From: Schistocephalus solidus
Taxonomy: Eukaryota > Platyhelminthes > Cestoda > Diphyllobothriidea > Diphyllobothriidae
NCBI GenBank assembly: GCA_017591395.1
Contig: WEDG01002894.1
Span: 186,001-250,000, forward strand
Direction of reading: 5' to 3'
Length of the DNA stretch: 64,000 nt
The notes below the pieces were generated by a model. That model had not been told where the DNA came from and ran no database searches. It worked only from the letters and a program-made list of their open reading frames with translations. Positions 1 to 11,359 of this stretch are shown in pieces; position 1 is the stretch's first letter, and each line of letters starts with the position of its first letter. Made by a program: the position numbers and the translations under genes.

Positions 1-594
1 CCCCACTTTTTCTCTTTTTAGTGGCCAAAGTCTTCCCGATTAGTTTATTAGCTACGATATTAGTGACCCCGACGTGAGTTAAACGCAACTTCCAGACGTA
101 GTTGAGCTCACTCCCCACGACTTTTTCGTTTGACTTTATCCTGTGGTTTTTCCTGTGCCATTCAACCTGTCCATTGATAGGAAACGCAGTTACCGACAAC
201 TTTTCATGAATCCAAATGAATGTAACCAACAAAACTTAGCTATGTAAGCCCAGGTCAAACTTGAATCAAATTTTCTGGACCAGTCATCCAAATGTGTTGC
301 TATTGCAAGAGATTTCTCTCTTGTTCGGGACGTTTAGTTGCCCACTTTTACTGGCAATGCCTAAACTGTGGACATGTTAATCTTTCGACACTGAATTATA
401 TCCCAAACTGTGTGTACCGACGACAGTAAACCTACCTACTGACGCATTCTTTTGACTTACAAATCACTGGGAAACACTGTGTTGGAAACGCCCTTGTCTC
501 ATACCAACGTGTCACATCACTAGCACACGTTGGTATAGTCAGGTCAGCACACTTCCTAGTATCCGATAACCTACCTTATCCATCACCGTTGTGC
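1..594. other. Left edge, no gene recognised
   Basis: No long open frame, RNA gene or known repeat can be recognised here. The last 50 or so bases grade into sequence resembling the start of the 308-bp tandem array. Confidence 0.5.
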
Positions 595-3500
595 CTTGGG
601 GTTAACTCCAGAGCCCCACCAGCAGCTACAGAGCAGCTAGTTATATAGGCAGAATGATATTACCGACAAAGACAAGGGAGACTGGAATGGCCATTTCTGG
701 CTTATTCGCCGTCATCAGCCAGCCATACCCAACCCCAGGCGCTGTGGCGCCCAAGGCTCAAACTCGCGACCTGTTGGGCAGAAGTCCAACGCTCTACCCA
801 CTGCGCCACGAGCTCGTTGTCTTGCCGGTTTCAAACGGGAATATTAACAATGGTAGTTGGGCGTTCACCGATCGGTTACAGGACTCACTCGTCCCCTTGT
901 GCCTTGGGGTTAAATCTAGAGCCCCGCCAGCAGCCACAGAGCAGTTAGTAATATAGGCAGAATGCTATTACCGACGAAGACAAGGGAGACTGGAATGAGC
1001 ATTTCTGGTTTATTAGCCGTCATCAACCAGCCATACCCAATCCCAGGCGATGCGGCGCCCGTGGCTCGAACTCATGACCTGTTGGGCAGAAGTCCAACGC
1101 TCTACCCACCGCGCCATGAGCTCGTTGTCTTGCCGGTTTCGATCGGTAATATTAACAATGGTAGTTGGGTGCTAACCGATCCGTTACAGGACTCACTCGT
1201 CCCGTTGTGCTTTGGGGTTAAATCTAGAGCCCCGCCAGCAGCCACAGAGCAGCTAGTGATATAGGCAGAATGCTATTACCGACGAAGACAAGGGAGACTG
1301 GAATGACCATTTCTGGTTTATTAGCCGTCATAAACCAGCCATACCCAATCCCAGGCGCTGCGGCGCCCGTGGCTCGAACTCATGACCTGTTGGGCAGAAG
1401 TCCAACGCTCTACCCACCGCGCCATGAGCTCGTTGTCTTGCCGGTTTCGATCGGTAATATTAACAATGGTAGTTGGGTGCTAACCGATCCGTTACAGGAC
1501 TCACTCGTCCCGTTGTGCTTTGGGGTTAACTCTAGAGCCCCGCCAGCAGCCACAGCGGCTAGTGATATATGCAGAATGCTATTACCGACGAAGACAAGGA
1601 AGACTGGAATGACCATTTCTGGCTTATTAGCCGTCATCAACCAGCCATACCCAACCCCAGGCGCTGTGGCGCCCAAGGCTCAAACTCGCGACCTGTTGGG
1701 CAGAAGTCCAACGCTCTACCCACTGCGCCACGAGCTCGTTGTCTTGCCGGTTTCAAACGGGAATATTAACAATGGTAGTTGGGCGTTCACCGATCGGTTA
1801 CAGGACTCACTCGTCCCCTTGTGCCTTGGGGTTAAATCTAGAGCCCCGCCAGCAGCCACAGAGCAGCTAGTGATATAGGCAGAATGCTATTACCGACAAA
1901 GACAAGGGAGACTGGAATGACCATTTCTGGTTTATTAGCCGTCATAAACCAGCCATACCCAATCCCAGGCGCTGCGGCGCCCGTGGCTCGAACTCATGAC
2001 CTGTTGGGCAGAAGTCCAACGCTCTACCCACCGCGCCATGAGCTCGTTGTCTTGCCGGTTTCGATCGGTAATATTAACAATGGTAGTTGGGTGCTAACCG
2101 ATCCGTTACAGGACTCACTCGTCCCGTTGTGCTTTGGGGTTAACTCTAGAGCCCCGCCAGCAGCCACAGCGGCTAGTGATATATGCAGAATGCTATTACC
2201 GACGAAGACAAGGAAGACTGGAATGACCATTTCTGGCTTATTAGCCGTCATCAACCAGCCATACCCAACCCCAGGCGCTGTGGCGCCCAAGGCTCAAACT
2301 CGCGACCTGTTGGGCAGAAGTCCAACGCTCTACCCACTGCGCCACGAGCTCGTTGTCTTGCCGGTTTCAAACGGGAATATTAACAATGGTAGTTGGGCGT
2401 TCACCGATCGGTTACAGGACTCACTCGTCCCCTTGTGCCTTGGGGTTAAATCTAGAGCCCCGCCAGCAGCCACAGAGCAGCTAGTGATATAGGCAGAATG
2501 CTATTACCGACGAAGACAAGGGAGACTGGAATGACCAGTTCTGGTTTATTAGCCGTCATAAACCAGCCATACCCAATCCCAGGCGCTGCGGCGCCTGTGG
2601 CTCGAACTCATGACCTGTTGGGCAGAAGTCCAACGCTCTACCCACCGCGCCATGAGCTCGTTGTCTTGCCGGTTTCGATCGGTAATATTAACAATGGTAG
2701 TTGGGTGCTAACCGATCCGTTACAGGACTCACTCGTCCCGTTGTGCTTTGGGGTTAACTCTAGAGCCCCGCCAGCAGCCACAGCAGCTAGTGATATATGC
2801 AGAATGCTATTACCGACGAAGACAAGGGAGACTGGAATGACCATTTCTGGCTTATTAGCCGTCATCAACCAGCTATACCCAATCCCAGGCGCTGTGGCGC
2901 CCAAGGGCTCGAACTCGCGACCTGTTGGGCAAAAGTCCAACGTTCTACCCAAAGCGCACGAGCTTAATGTCTTGCGTGTTTCGATCGGGAATATTAACAA
3001 TGGTAGTTGGGCGTTCACCGATCCGTTACAGGACTCACTCGTCCCGTTGTGCTTTGGGGTTAAATCTAGAGCCCCGCCAGCAGCCACAGAGCAGCTAGTG
3101 ATATAGGCAGAATGCTATTACCGACGAAGACAAGGGAGACTGGAATGACCATTTCTGGTTTATTAGCCGTCATCAACCAGCCATACCCAATCCCAGGCGA
3201 TGCGGCGCCCGTGGCTCGAACTCATGACCTGTTGGGCAGAAGTCCAACGCTCTACCCACCGCGCCATGAGCTCGTTGTCTTGCCGGTTTCGATCGGTAAT
3301 ATTAACAATGGTAGTTGGGTGCTAACCGATCCGTTACAGGACTCACTCGTCCCGTTGTGCTTTGGGGTTAAATCTAGAGCCCCGCCAGCAGCCACAGAGC
3401 GGCTAGTGATATAAGGCAGAATGCTATTACCGACGAAGACAAGGGAGACTGGAATGACCATTTCTGGTTTATTAGCCGTCATAAACCAGCCATACCCAAT

Positions 3501-5172
3501 CCCAGGCGCTGCGGCGCCCGTGGCTCGAACTCATGACCTGTTGGGCAGAAGTCCAACGCTCTACCCACCGCGCCATGAGCTCGTTGTCTTGCCGGTTTCG
3601 ATCGGTAATATTAACAATGGTAGTTGGGTGCTAACCGATCCGTTACAGGACTCACTCGTCCCCGTTGTGCCTTTGGGGTTAACTCTAGAGCCCCGCCAGC
3701 AGCCACAGCGGCTAGTGATATATGCAGAATGCTATTACCGACGAAGACAAGGAAGACTGGAATGACCATTTCTGGCTTATTAGCCGTCATCAACCAGCCA
3801 TACCCAACCCCAGGCGCTGTGGCGCCCAAGGCTCAAACTCGCGACCTGTTGGGCAGAAGTCCAACGCTCTACCCACCGCGCCACGAGCTCGTTGTCTTGC
3901 CGGTTTCAAACGGGAATATTAACAATGGTAGTTGGGCGTTCACCGATCCGGTTACAGGACTCACTCGTCCCCTTGTGCCTTGGGGTTAAATCTAGAGCCC
4001 CGCCAGCAGCCACAGAGCAGCTAGTGATATAGGCAGAATGCTATTACCGACGAAGACAAGGGAGACTGGAATGACCATTTCTGGTTTATTAGCCGTCATA
4101 AACCAGCCATACCCAATCCCAGGCGCTGCGGCGCCTGTGGGCTCGAACTCATGACCTGTTGGGCAGAAGTCCAACGCTCTACCCACCGCGCCACGAGCTC
4201 GTTGTCTTGCCGGTTTCGATCGGTAATATTAACAATGGTAGTTGGGTGCTAACCGATCCGTTACAGGACTCCACTCGTCCCCGTTGTGCTTTGGGGTTAA
4301 CTCTAGAGCCCCGCCAGCAGCCACAGCGGCTAGTGATATATGTAGAATGCTATTACCGACGAAGACAAGGAAGACTGGAATGACCATTTCTGGCTTATTA
4401 GCCGTCATCAACCAGCCATACCCAACCCCAGGCGCTGTGGCGCCCAAGGCTCAAACTCGCGACCTGTTGGCAGAAGTCCAACGCTCTACCCACTGCGCCA
4501 CGAGCTCGTTGTCTTGCCGGTTTCAAACGGGAATATTAACAATGGTAGTTGGGCGTTCACCGATCGGTTACAGGACTCACTCGTCCCCTTGTGCCTTGGG
4601 GTTAAATCTAGAGCCCCGCCAGCAGCCACAGAGCAGCTAGTGATATAGGCAGAATGCTATTACCGACGAAGACAAGGGAGACTGGAATGACCATTTCTGG
4701 TTTATTAGCCGTCATCAACCAGCCATACCCAATCCCAGGCGATGCGGCGCCCGTGGCTCGAACTCATGACCTGTTGGGCAGAAGTCCAACGCTCTACCCA
4801 CCGCGCCATGAGCTCGTTGTCTTGCCGGTTTCGATCGGTAATATTAACAATGGTAGTTGGGTGCTAACCGATCCGTTACAGGACTCACTCGTCCCGTTGT
4901 GCTTTGGGTTTAACTCTAGAGCCCCGCCAGCAGCCACAGCAGCTAGTGATATATGCAGAATGCTATTACCGACGAAGACAAGGAAGACTGGAATGACCAT
5001 TTCTGGCTTATTAGCCGTCATCAACCAGCCATACCCAACCCCAAGCGCTGCGGCGCCCGTGGCTCGAACTCATGACCTATTTGGCAGAAGTCCAGCGCTC
5101 TACCCACTGCGCCATGAGCTCGTTGTCTTCCCGTTTTCGATCGGGAATATTAACAATGGTAGTTGGGCGCCA
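595..5172. repeat. Tandem array of a 306-308 bp unit, about 15 copies
   Basis: The motif GCAGAATGCTATTACCGACG recurs every 306-309 bp, near 652, 960, 1268, 1574, 1882, 2188, 2496, 2802, 3110, 3419, 3727, 4036, 4346, 4652 and 4958. The array starts with a partial unit near 595 and fades out at about 5172. At least two unit variants alternate: a 306-bp type with a CCGTGGCTCGAACTCATGACC core, and a 308-bp type with CCAAGGCTCAAACTCGCGACC. A third variant has GGCGATGCGGCG. Each unit carries a minus-strand tRNA-like segment, so the monomer looks like a tRNA-derived SINE that has been amplified as a satellite. Most units are open in one plus-strand frame for about 100 codons, but I regard this as a by-product of repetition. 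Confidence 0.93.
744..815 (-). repeat. tRNA-Arg(UCU)-like segment inside the tandem unit (first of about 15)
   Basis: Read on the minus strand, this segment has a plausible acceptor strand (GAGCTCG), a D-arm with an A-box-like TGGCGCAGTGGG, an anticodon arm TTGGA-CTTCTGC-CCAAC with anticodon TCT, and a B-box-like GAGTTTGAGCC. The T-stem and 3' acceptor strand do not pair well, so this is a tRNA-derived SINE head and not a working tRNA gene. The same segment recurs in every unit of the array. The A and B boxes could act as an internal RNA polymerase III promoter. The Arg(UCU) parentage is judged from the anticodon arm by eye. Confidence 0.65.
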
Positions 5173-5895
5173 TAGCATCTAAACTTGCCGCCTACGTTCA
5201 ATATCAACCTCAACCACTGGCCTTTTACAGTCACACCTATAAGACGGCGTATTCCTGCCAGCTGCAGTTGCCCACGCTCTTAACACATGTTAAAGTTGCA
5301 GATTTTAACCATTTTTTGGACGTACCCGAAGTTCTTCTGCTCGAACTTCAATGTGGGATGTAAGCATTTGTAATGACCTTCCTCCAATGTCCATAGGAGC
5401 TTTGGTCGGCTGCAATAAGATCATCGGTCACCTTGTTTGACTGAGAATTCATGTAACTCATCGGTGCTCAAATTTAATCACGAAGGCTTGCGTGGCAAAG
5501 TAGCCCTACCTAATCCCGAGACGCGCTTGCCTGCAACCGTTCGATCGACCCAACTCAGACACACTAGGGTGTAGGAAGTCACAGCCGGCCGTGCTCAATT
5601 CGACCACACCCCTCTACGGCCTATGCAGCATGGACCTCTAGAAACACCGCCCCTCGGGTAATGCAACACATCCGTCTACTCCTGTTTCCTATTTTCCATT
5701 CTATGTCGTCTGCGACGGATTCAATTGCCAGCTGTAAAAAAATTAGGGTTAACGAGAGAGAGAGAGAGAGCGCGAAATTATTACACATTTCGTAGATGAC
5801 ATCACGAGTTTACTCAAATGTCTTGTAATTTATCAATTATATTTTCAAGCCTGTAGCCTTTATTTTTTGTGTAACTACCGGTCTTGCTTGCTTTT
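5173..5895. other. Spacer between satellite array and frataxin
   Basis: No gene is recognised. A short (GA)n run lies at 5754-5770. The 3' end becomes pyrimidine-rich just before the frataxin start and may hold its promoter or 5' leader, but no TATA or Inr can be assigned with confidence. Confidence 0.5.
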
Positions 5896-5898
5896 CAG
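5881..5898 (+). promoter_or_regulatory. Probable 3' splice acceptor immediately before the frataxin ATG
   Basis: A pyrimidine-rich run ending in TTTTCAG finishes at 5898, two bases before the ATG at 5901. This has the form of a 3' splice site. In flatworms such a site can accept a spliced leader in trans, or it can close an intron in the 5'UTR. No donor site was identified upstream, and which of the two it is cannot be decided from sequence alone. Confidence 0.5.
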
Positions 5899-5900
5899 CG

Positions 5901-6383
5901 ATGTTCCGACGTACTCTCACACTTCCGCATATTTTCTGTGCTTTTCGGATACTCCCACCACTTGGACAACTGGCTGCTTTCCGCTCACAAACCGCACGAC
6001 CCTTGACGTCATTTCCGTGCGTTTTCAAGGGTCCTGAATCAAAGTTAAGCGCCAGCGAATTCGAAAAGCTCTCTGAGTACGCTCTTGATTATCTTGCAGT
6101 AGCCGTTGAAGAACTTGCGGATAACCATGAGGTTGGGTCGGACTTTGATGTATCTCTCTCAGACGGTGTGTTGACTATACGTTTTGGAGCCAAACACGGC
6201 ACCTATGTTATTAATAGACAGTCATTTAATAGACAGCTTTGGTTCTCCTCCCCGTCTAGTGGGCCCAAACGCTTCGACTACGATCCAAACACCAAGTCAT
6301 GGATTTATTCTCATGATAAGAAGGATTTGTTTCAACTCTTGTCTTCGGAGTTTCTGTTATACTCGGATCCCCCGTCACTCTAA
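5901..6383 (+). CDS. FXN: Frataxin, mitochondrial iron-sulfur cluster assembly factor
   Basis: A 160-residue protein. Frataxin binds the mitochondrial NFS1-ISD11-ISCU complex and speeds sulfur transfer during iron-sulfur cluster assembly. The first ~45 residues are rich in Arg, Phe and hydroxyl residues and poor in acids, as expected of a mitochondrial transit peptide. The rest is a frataxin fold. An acidic first helix (about 55-80, with EFEKLSEYALDYL and EELAD) leads to the strand DFDVSLSDGVLTIRFG. Next is the family signature GTYVINRQ, then LWFSSPSSGPKRFDY, and a C-terminal WIYSHDKKDLFQLLSSEF. Length and order match animal frataxins. The frame is uninterrupted and has no introns. The start is fixed by the transit peptide and by a splice-acceptor-like sequence ending two bases upstream. 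Confidence 0.95.
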   Translation: MFRRTLTLPHIFCAFRILPPLGQLAAFRSQTARPLTSFPCVFKGPESKLSASEFEKLSEYALDYLAVAVEELADNHEVGSDFDVSLSDGVLTIRFGAKHGTYVINRQSFNRQLWFSSPSSGPKRFDYDPNTKSWIYSHDKKDLFQLLSSEFLLYSDPPSL

Positions 6384-6679
6384 AACTTCCACATTAATAT
6401 CCTTCGTCTCCCATCAACTATTACATGAATTCATCGTTTCAATACTCAAAGATGAGGTTAACTACACTAGAAACTAACTGCCTCTTATATAAAGGCTAAA
6501 ATCAAACGTTTTTATTTTTATATAACCAGATTTTGGCAAAATATTGCTTTAGTATCATACTCCAATCGCATGCAAGCCGTGCACATAGCTGGATACTCGA
6601 ACCGATTCGCTGTCGTGAACTTTGATCTCTCTCACTGTCGTTGATGGACGGCATCTACAACTACTTTAAATAGGCAGAT

Positions 6680-6685
6680 AATAAA
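6680..6685 (+). terminator. Candidate polyadenylation signal AATAAA for frataxin
   Basis: A canonical AATAAA lies about 300 bp downstream of the frataxin stop on the same strand, in AT-rich sequence. It is the clearest such hexamer in the 3' flank. Its use is inferred. Confidence 0.4.
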
Positions 6686-6754
6686 TCATTCGGTACATTT
6701 TGCTCAAAAATAAGAAAATTTATGTAGTTGAAATGCTAGAAGCCAAATCGAGGC

Positions 6755-7201
6755 TCAATTCTTAAACTTGCAGTGACAGCTGCAGTAGTGAGTGTGCGCC
6801 ATAAGCTTGTCTGGAGTCACCTGTGCCTCATTTTTAGTCACAAAATGCACTCTGCCTGTTGAAAAGTATTTAGCTTTTATTTGGTTACCTGGGCGCGGGC
6901 GCTTTTCCGGAAGTTCATTTTCAAAATGGAGCAAATAATCGGGCAGGTTAACATCCGAAGCTGTCTCGCAGCTATGCCTATCGGGGTTTTGGGTATCTTG
7001 GTTCACCGCAGTGCCGCCATAAGTTTCCGGACCACTAAACCTGTAGACTGTTGATTGGTTGGCATTGTGCGATACACCTGTCGCCTCAGCGCTGAAGTGG
7101 TTTGCCGGGGGAAAAGGTTGCTCAGAGAACAAAATTGAACAGAACGCCATCGTAAACGACAATGTCCACCGTATTTCCCTCCCCCTCGTCCAGTTATACA
7201 C
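6755..7201 (-). CDS. Hypothetical open frame, convergent with frataxin
   Basis: A 148-codon frame with no recognised domain. It begins with a hydrophobic, aromatic-rich stretch (MAFCSILFSEQPFPPANHF after an internal Met) and ends in a small His/Cys-rich tail (HTHYCSCHCKFKN). It lies tail-to-tail with frataxin and just outside the LINE remnant that starts near 7290. Composition is unlike the neighbouring transposons, so it could be a small host gene or a terminal exon. No splice signals or homologues could be identified by eye, and it may equally be a chance frame. Confidence 0.25.
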   Translation of the reverse strand: MYNWTRGREIRWTLSFTMAFCSILFSEQPFPPANHFSAEATGVSHNANQSTVYRFSGPETYGGTAVNQDTQNPDRHSCETASDVNLPDYLLHFENELPEKRPRPGNQIKAKYFSTGRVHFVTKNEAQVTPDKLMAHTHYCSCHCKFKN

Positions 7202-7289
7202 ATGTCGAGAGACTTGCGAGTGAAATAGTGATTATAGGCTTTTGCTGCATCTACTTCACTCTCTTCCATCACAACTTTTCCGGTGGCAA

Positions 7290-10200
7290 GGCAGGGTCAG
7301 GAAGAACAGAGGTGGGCGTGGGGTGCAGTGGCTGGCGAAGGCAAGCGGCTCGTCTACGCGTTTCACACCTGCCTGGTCCGCAGACGATGGGCCAGGTTTC
7401 CACATAAACATGAAAGAGGCGGCTCGGAGCTACAACCGAGTTTGAGTGCCTTGTAGGCCACATTAAGAGTGAGCCCTTGTAGCTTGACTCGCTGTCCTGA
7501 GGGGGACCAGCTTGTCTTTTGGCAGCCTTCCAAACCACGGCATTTGGTGTACTAGAATAGGTCAACAGCGGATTAGGTTGTTTATAGTGATAAATATGAG
7601 CTGAGTGCCATGGGGACGTGGTTTCCAGAGTAGACCTCACTCGCACACACCAGTCCATTGTCGGAATCGTTAAGTCATCTGATGCAGCAATTGGGCGCAA
7701 ATGACTGACATCTATGCAACCTTCTACGCTTGCCACATACGAACTGGCCCCAGCATAGTACCCCCGTTTTTCAACAAGTGGGCGGTTCGGATCTCGCATG
7801 CGTAAGGCCGCCATAGACGCCAGATTGAAAGGATCCATTGTGTTAGACTTAGTCCACCATTCATTCACGTCATATAGACACATACTGGGCTGACCGCGAG
7901 GCCTGAGTTCTATCGTCAGTTTGTACTATTTGAAGCCACGAGGTTAAACGCGTCGTGATTGATTCGAATGCGTTATATTTATTATAACGAAGAATTCACT
8001 GAAGTGCCATTGGTTCGACCTCACTTACTCTCTTCAGTGCACCACTCGATTTTCCGGACCGGTCAGCGAACTGATGCTCAGATTGGACGCAAATGACAAA
8101 CAGAGCTAGGCAGCCAGTCTACACGTCCCAAGCACAGTCCAGCCCAACACAACACAGTAGCTACCCCAAAAGGGTTTGGTCTGCTCGACGATCACATGCA
8201 CTGGAGCGCCATAGAAGTTACAGGGAGGAGCCAAAGAGTACGCTTTCCACTTATTTGAGAGAAGCGGACTCCGTGCCTGTGGCGAGTGGTGTGGGGCCAG
8301 TTTTTGTGTGTTTTTTGTGTTATTGAGGTGTGTTGGTGGTGTTGTTTAACTGGTTATGTATTATCACAGGCTTTCATGAATGCGAATGTGGTGGAGTAGG
8401 CCCATGTGGCGACTGAATTTTCGCTGGTGCTGCGAGAAGTTGAGTCGTACGCGTGGATTTATCTTGGTACGCCTGGTACTGGTTTGTCAGCCTCTGCGGT
8501 GGATTCGCAAGTGACCAATCAGGCCGATGCATGATGGACACGAGCGGTGGAAGTATGGGGAAGATATTTTGGTAGCAGTTATGTCGGTGGTGGTGGCGTG
8601 GCTGTTGGATGGGGAATTGGTAGTGCTGGAAATGGTAAGGATTTTCCGATTTGCAAGGTGTGTTTTGAATGTCGACTTTGTGTTGAGTCTGTACTTATAC
8701 TTGTTACGGCTGCGATCATGTCTGATATAGTCGGCCTCGATGATGTCACGTATTGTACCTATCCATGCGTGACGATTCGCGGCAGCAGACCTGGATAGCT
8801 CAACCCAGTCTTTTCTCCAGCGACGGGCGCCGAATACCGAAGGACAATGCACCGCCTCCATGTCTTGCCAAACCGTGTCGAGCCAGGTTTTTGTTGACCT
8901 ATTCGATGCCTCCAAGTGGGCAATGGCACCAGTTCGAGAGCAGTAGAACTCAGCTCGTGAGGCGGGTGACGGAAAAAGTGCCAAAATCACCTCAGTCGTC
9001 TTTCTTGGATGGCCTGAGATATTCTGGCGATAGTGTCGCAGTGAGTGCGGACTGCCTCGTTTGAGACTTAGGCGTTGTACTTCATCCGAAGGATGTTCCT
9101 CAGGCAACGATGGTCAAATACCTCGAGTATTTGCTCATCTACCCGCACAGCCCAGCTTTCACAACCATAGAGGAGGACCGACCGGACGAATGTGCGGTAC
9201 ATGTGGATCTTTGTGGTGACGGAGATGTCGCGTCTGGTCTATAGTCACTTTATAAGGATCGAGAAAACCCGACGAGCAGCATCGATTCCCGAGAAAATGT
9301 CGTCCCCACTGTCCATTAGCCCCGAGGTATTCGAAACTGTCTACTTCTTAAAGTTGACAGCCACTAATCCCGACGGGTGTTTTGTCCTGGTCAGGGATGC
9401 AGCTCGAAAACAATTTGGTCTTCCCAGTGTTTATGGATAGGCCGACCGAAGTAGCAATCTCATTCACCCGTGACACCACAGACTAGATCACCAAAGCTTG
9501 AGGCTAGCAAGGCGATGTCGTCAGCATAGTCTAGGCCAGTCAGGTGGCGTCCAGGTGCGAATTCCACACCAAGCGTGAAGGGCCTTCCAGAAAATCCAGT
9601 CAATGGAGTAGTTGAACGAAATGGGCGGCAGGATGCAACCTTGTCGAACACCAGATCGGATATCGGAGGGTTGGGAGAGATTGTTATGAACGAGGACTCG
9701 CGCAGTGGTGGAGCGATAGTTGGCCTTGATCAAGGCAATAATTTTGGCCGGCACACCATCGAGTTCCATTATTCGTCACAGGGAATCACGATGGACGGAA
9801 TCGAACGCAGCGGCGCAGTCAATAAAGCCGACGGTCTTCGGTTGCTGGTAACCATGACACAATTCCAGAATGCGCCTCAGCGTGAATATTTGGTTCACGC
9901 ATCCACGCCCAGCTCGGAATCTAGCCTGTTTGGACCTCGTCCTAGAGTCACGTACGGACTAAAACGGTTTAAGAAGGACAATAATGAATGCCTTCTCAGC
10001 ATCGTCGATGAGGCTTATGCCGCGGTAGTTCTCACACTTCTACCTTTTTGAAGACAGGCAAGAGGGCGCCTGAACCCCAGTCATTTAGAACTACCTCGTC
10101 TCTCCACTGTTGCTCAATCACCTCATGAAGCCAAGGCGCCAGAGTATCTACGCAGACCTCGTAGATTTCTATAGGGGTACCTCCCTGTCCGGACGCCTTG

Positions 10201-10490
10201 TTGTTGTGCAGCCTCTGTATTGCATCGCCAACTTCTCCCTCGGAAGAGGGGTCGCCCGACACTGCACGGCTGGAAGGAGATGAAACTCAGGTGCAGAGGA
10301 TAGCGAGGGTGTGATTAGTTGCTCATCAAAGCTGAGGAGATGCCCGAAGTGTTCACGGCAGCGATCGACCTTGGCCGAATTTTCAGCAATAAAGCCACCA
10401 TTCACATCGCCAACAGTCACTAAGTGTCGAGGGCTTACCACTAAGTCCCGGTGTTGTTGGCAATCGCTACCCAGGACATCCATGAACCGA
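7290..10490 (-). mobile_element. Degraded LINE (family A reverse transcriptase) with zinc-finger and 3'UTR module
   Basis: The element reads right to left. At 10483-10260 is the segment preceding the reverse transcriptase (NGGFIAENSAKVDRCREHF). At 10262-10032 is the reverse transcriptase start (LHNNKASGQGGTPIEIYE). At 9769-9521 is SGVRQGCILPPISF, and at about 9560-9500 the catalytic LDYADDIALL. At 9107-8700 is the C-terminal region (GHPRKTTEV, RRWRKDWVELSRSAA, IRDIIEAD). Beyond about 8700 come remnants of C2H2 fingers (CIGLIGHLRIHRRG at 8487-8540, and a further finger to about 8380). From about 8330 to 7290 there is a decayed 3'UTR homologous to that of the family at 41-45 kb. Frameshifts and stops are frequent and the endonuclease half is missing, so this is a dead copy. 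Confidence 0.85.
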
Positions 10491-10684
10491 ACTCACTAAT
10501 AATTGAATACCAATCATATCCACATAAGATAGCTTCCTCCTTTAGGCTATATATGGCGGCATGTTCTTTGTCAGTCGCAAAATCCTTTTATTAGATAGTC
10601 GCCTGATCTTTTTCACGTCAGCATTCCGATTAACGCTGACTGAATCATTTTCTCTGTTGGTTGCTTATTCTATACACACCACCG

Positions 10685-11047
10685 CTGGCCTCCCGTTCCT
10701 CGGAATACTCGGGTGGATAATCTTTGCAACATTTCACGGTGCCATATGTCACATTTCGTTGTGCCTCCTCTGTCCTACCTACTCTCCCAAATTCGCGATA
10801 ATATGCAAAAAAGGTCCCTCAGACAATTACGGGCATGATTTAGAAAAAAACGGAACGGTCGGAACATCAGCTGGCCTCCCGTTCCTCGGAATACTCGGGT
10901 GGGTAATCTGTGCAACATTTCACGGTGCCATATGTAACGTTTCGTTGTGCCTCCTCTGTCCCCCTACTCTCTCACTTTCGCGATGATATGCAAAAAGGTT
11001 CATCATACAATTGCGGGCATGATTTAGAAAAATACGGAACGGTCGGT
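10685..11047. repeat. Two-copy tandem duplication, period 186 bp
   Basis: The sequence starting CTGGCCTCCCGTTCCTCGG at 10685 restarts at 10871 and is followed closely for about 180 bp, with scattered substitutions and a few indels. The 141-codon plus-strand frame over it (10561-10986) contains the duplicated peptide GLPFLGILGW and is probably not a gene. Confidence 0.9.
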
Positions 11048-11359
11048 GTCGGATGACTACTACGAAATAAGCGCTCGCAAGGTACCGAAGGATGCCTTTT
11101 GGATTGGTTATCCATGTGGTGTGCCCGAGAATAGGCTATTTTTAAATAAACCTTTATTTGGTGACACGCAGACGAAGTCGTTAGGCTTCTTAAATGGGAA
11201 TTTGGAGCCATTAATGGCGTTCTATCTACCGAGTTCCATTAGTTATTCTTTAGAAGCTACTTCATATATCAGTCTATGTGTAACAGGGCCCCCTAAATGG
11301 GCCGCGTGGTAGATACACTGAACCAACACGGGGGCTAAATCAGGATAGTGCAGGCGTTA

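Noticed and set aside
744..815. Functional tRNA-Arg gene
   Set aside because: The T-stem and acceptor stem do not pair and the segment is part of a larger repeat unit, so it is treated as a tRNA-derived SINE head.
654..5175. A series of 100-202 codon open frames on the plus strand
   Set aside because: They repeat with the 306-308 bp period, lie opposite the tRNA-like segment, are broken by single-base indels between units, and resemble no protein.
7269..7883. A 204-codon minus-strand frame
   Set aside because: It coincides with a decayed LINE 3'UTR (matching 41.1-41.6 kb), so it is a fortuitous frame.
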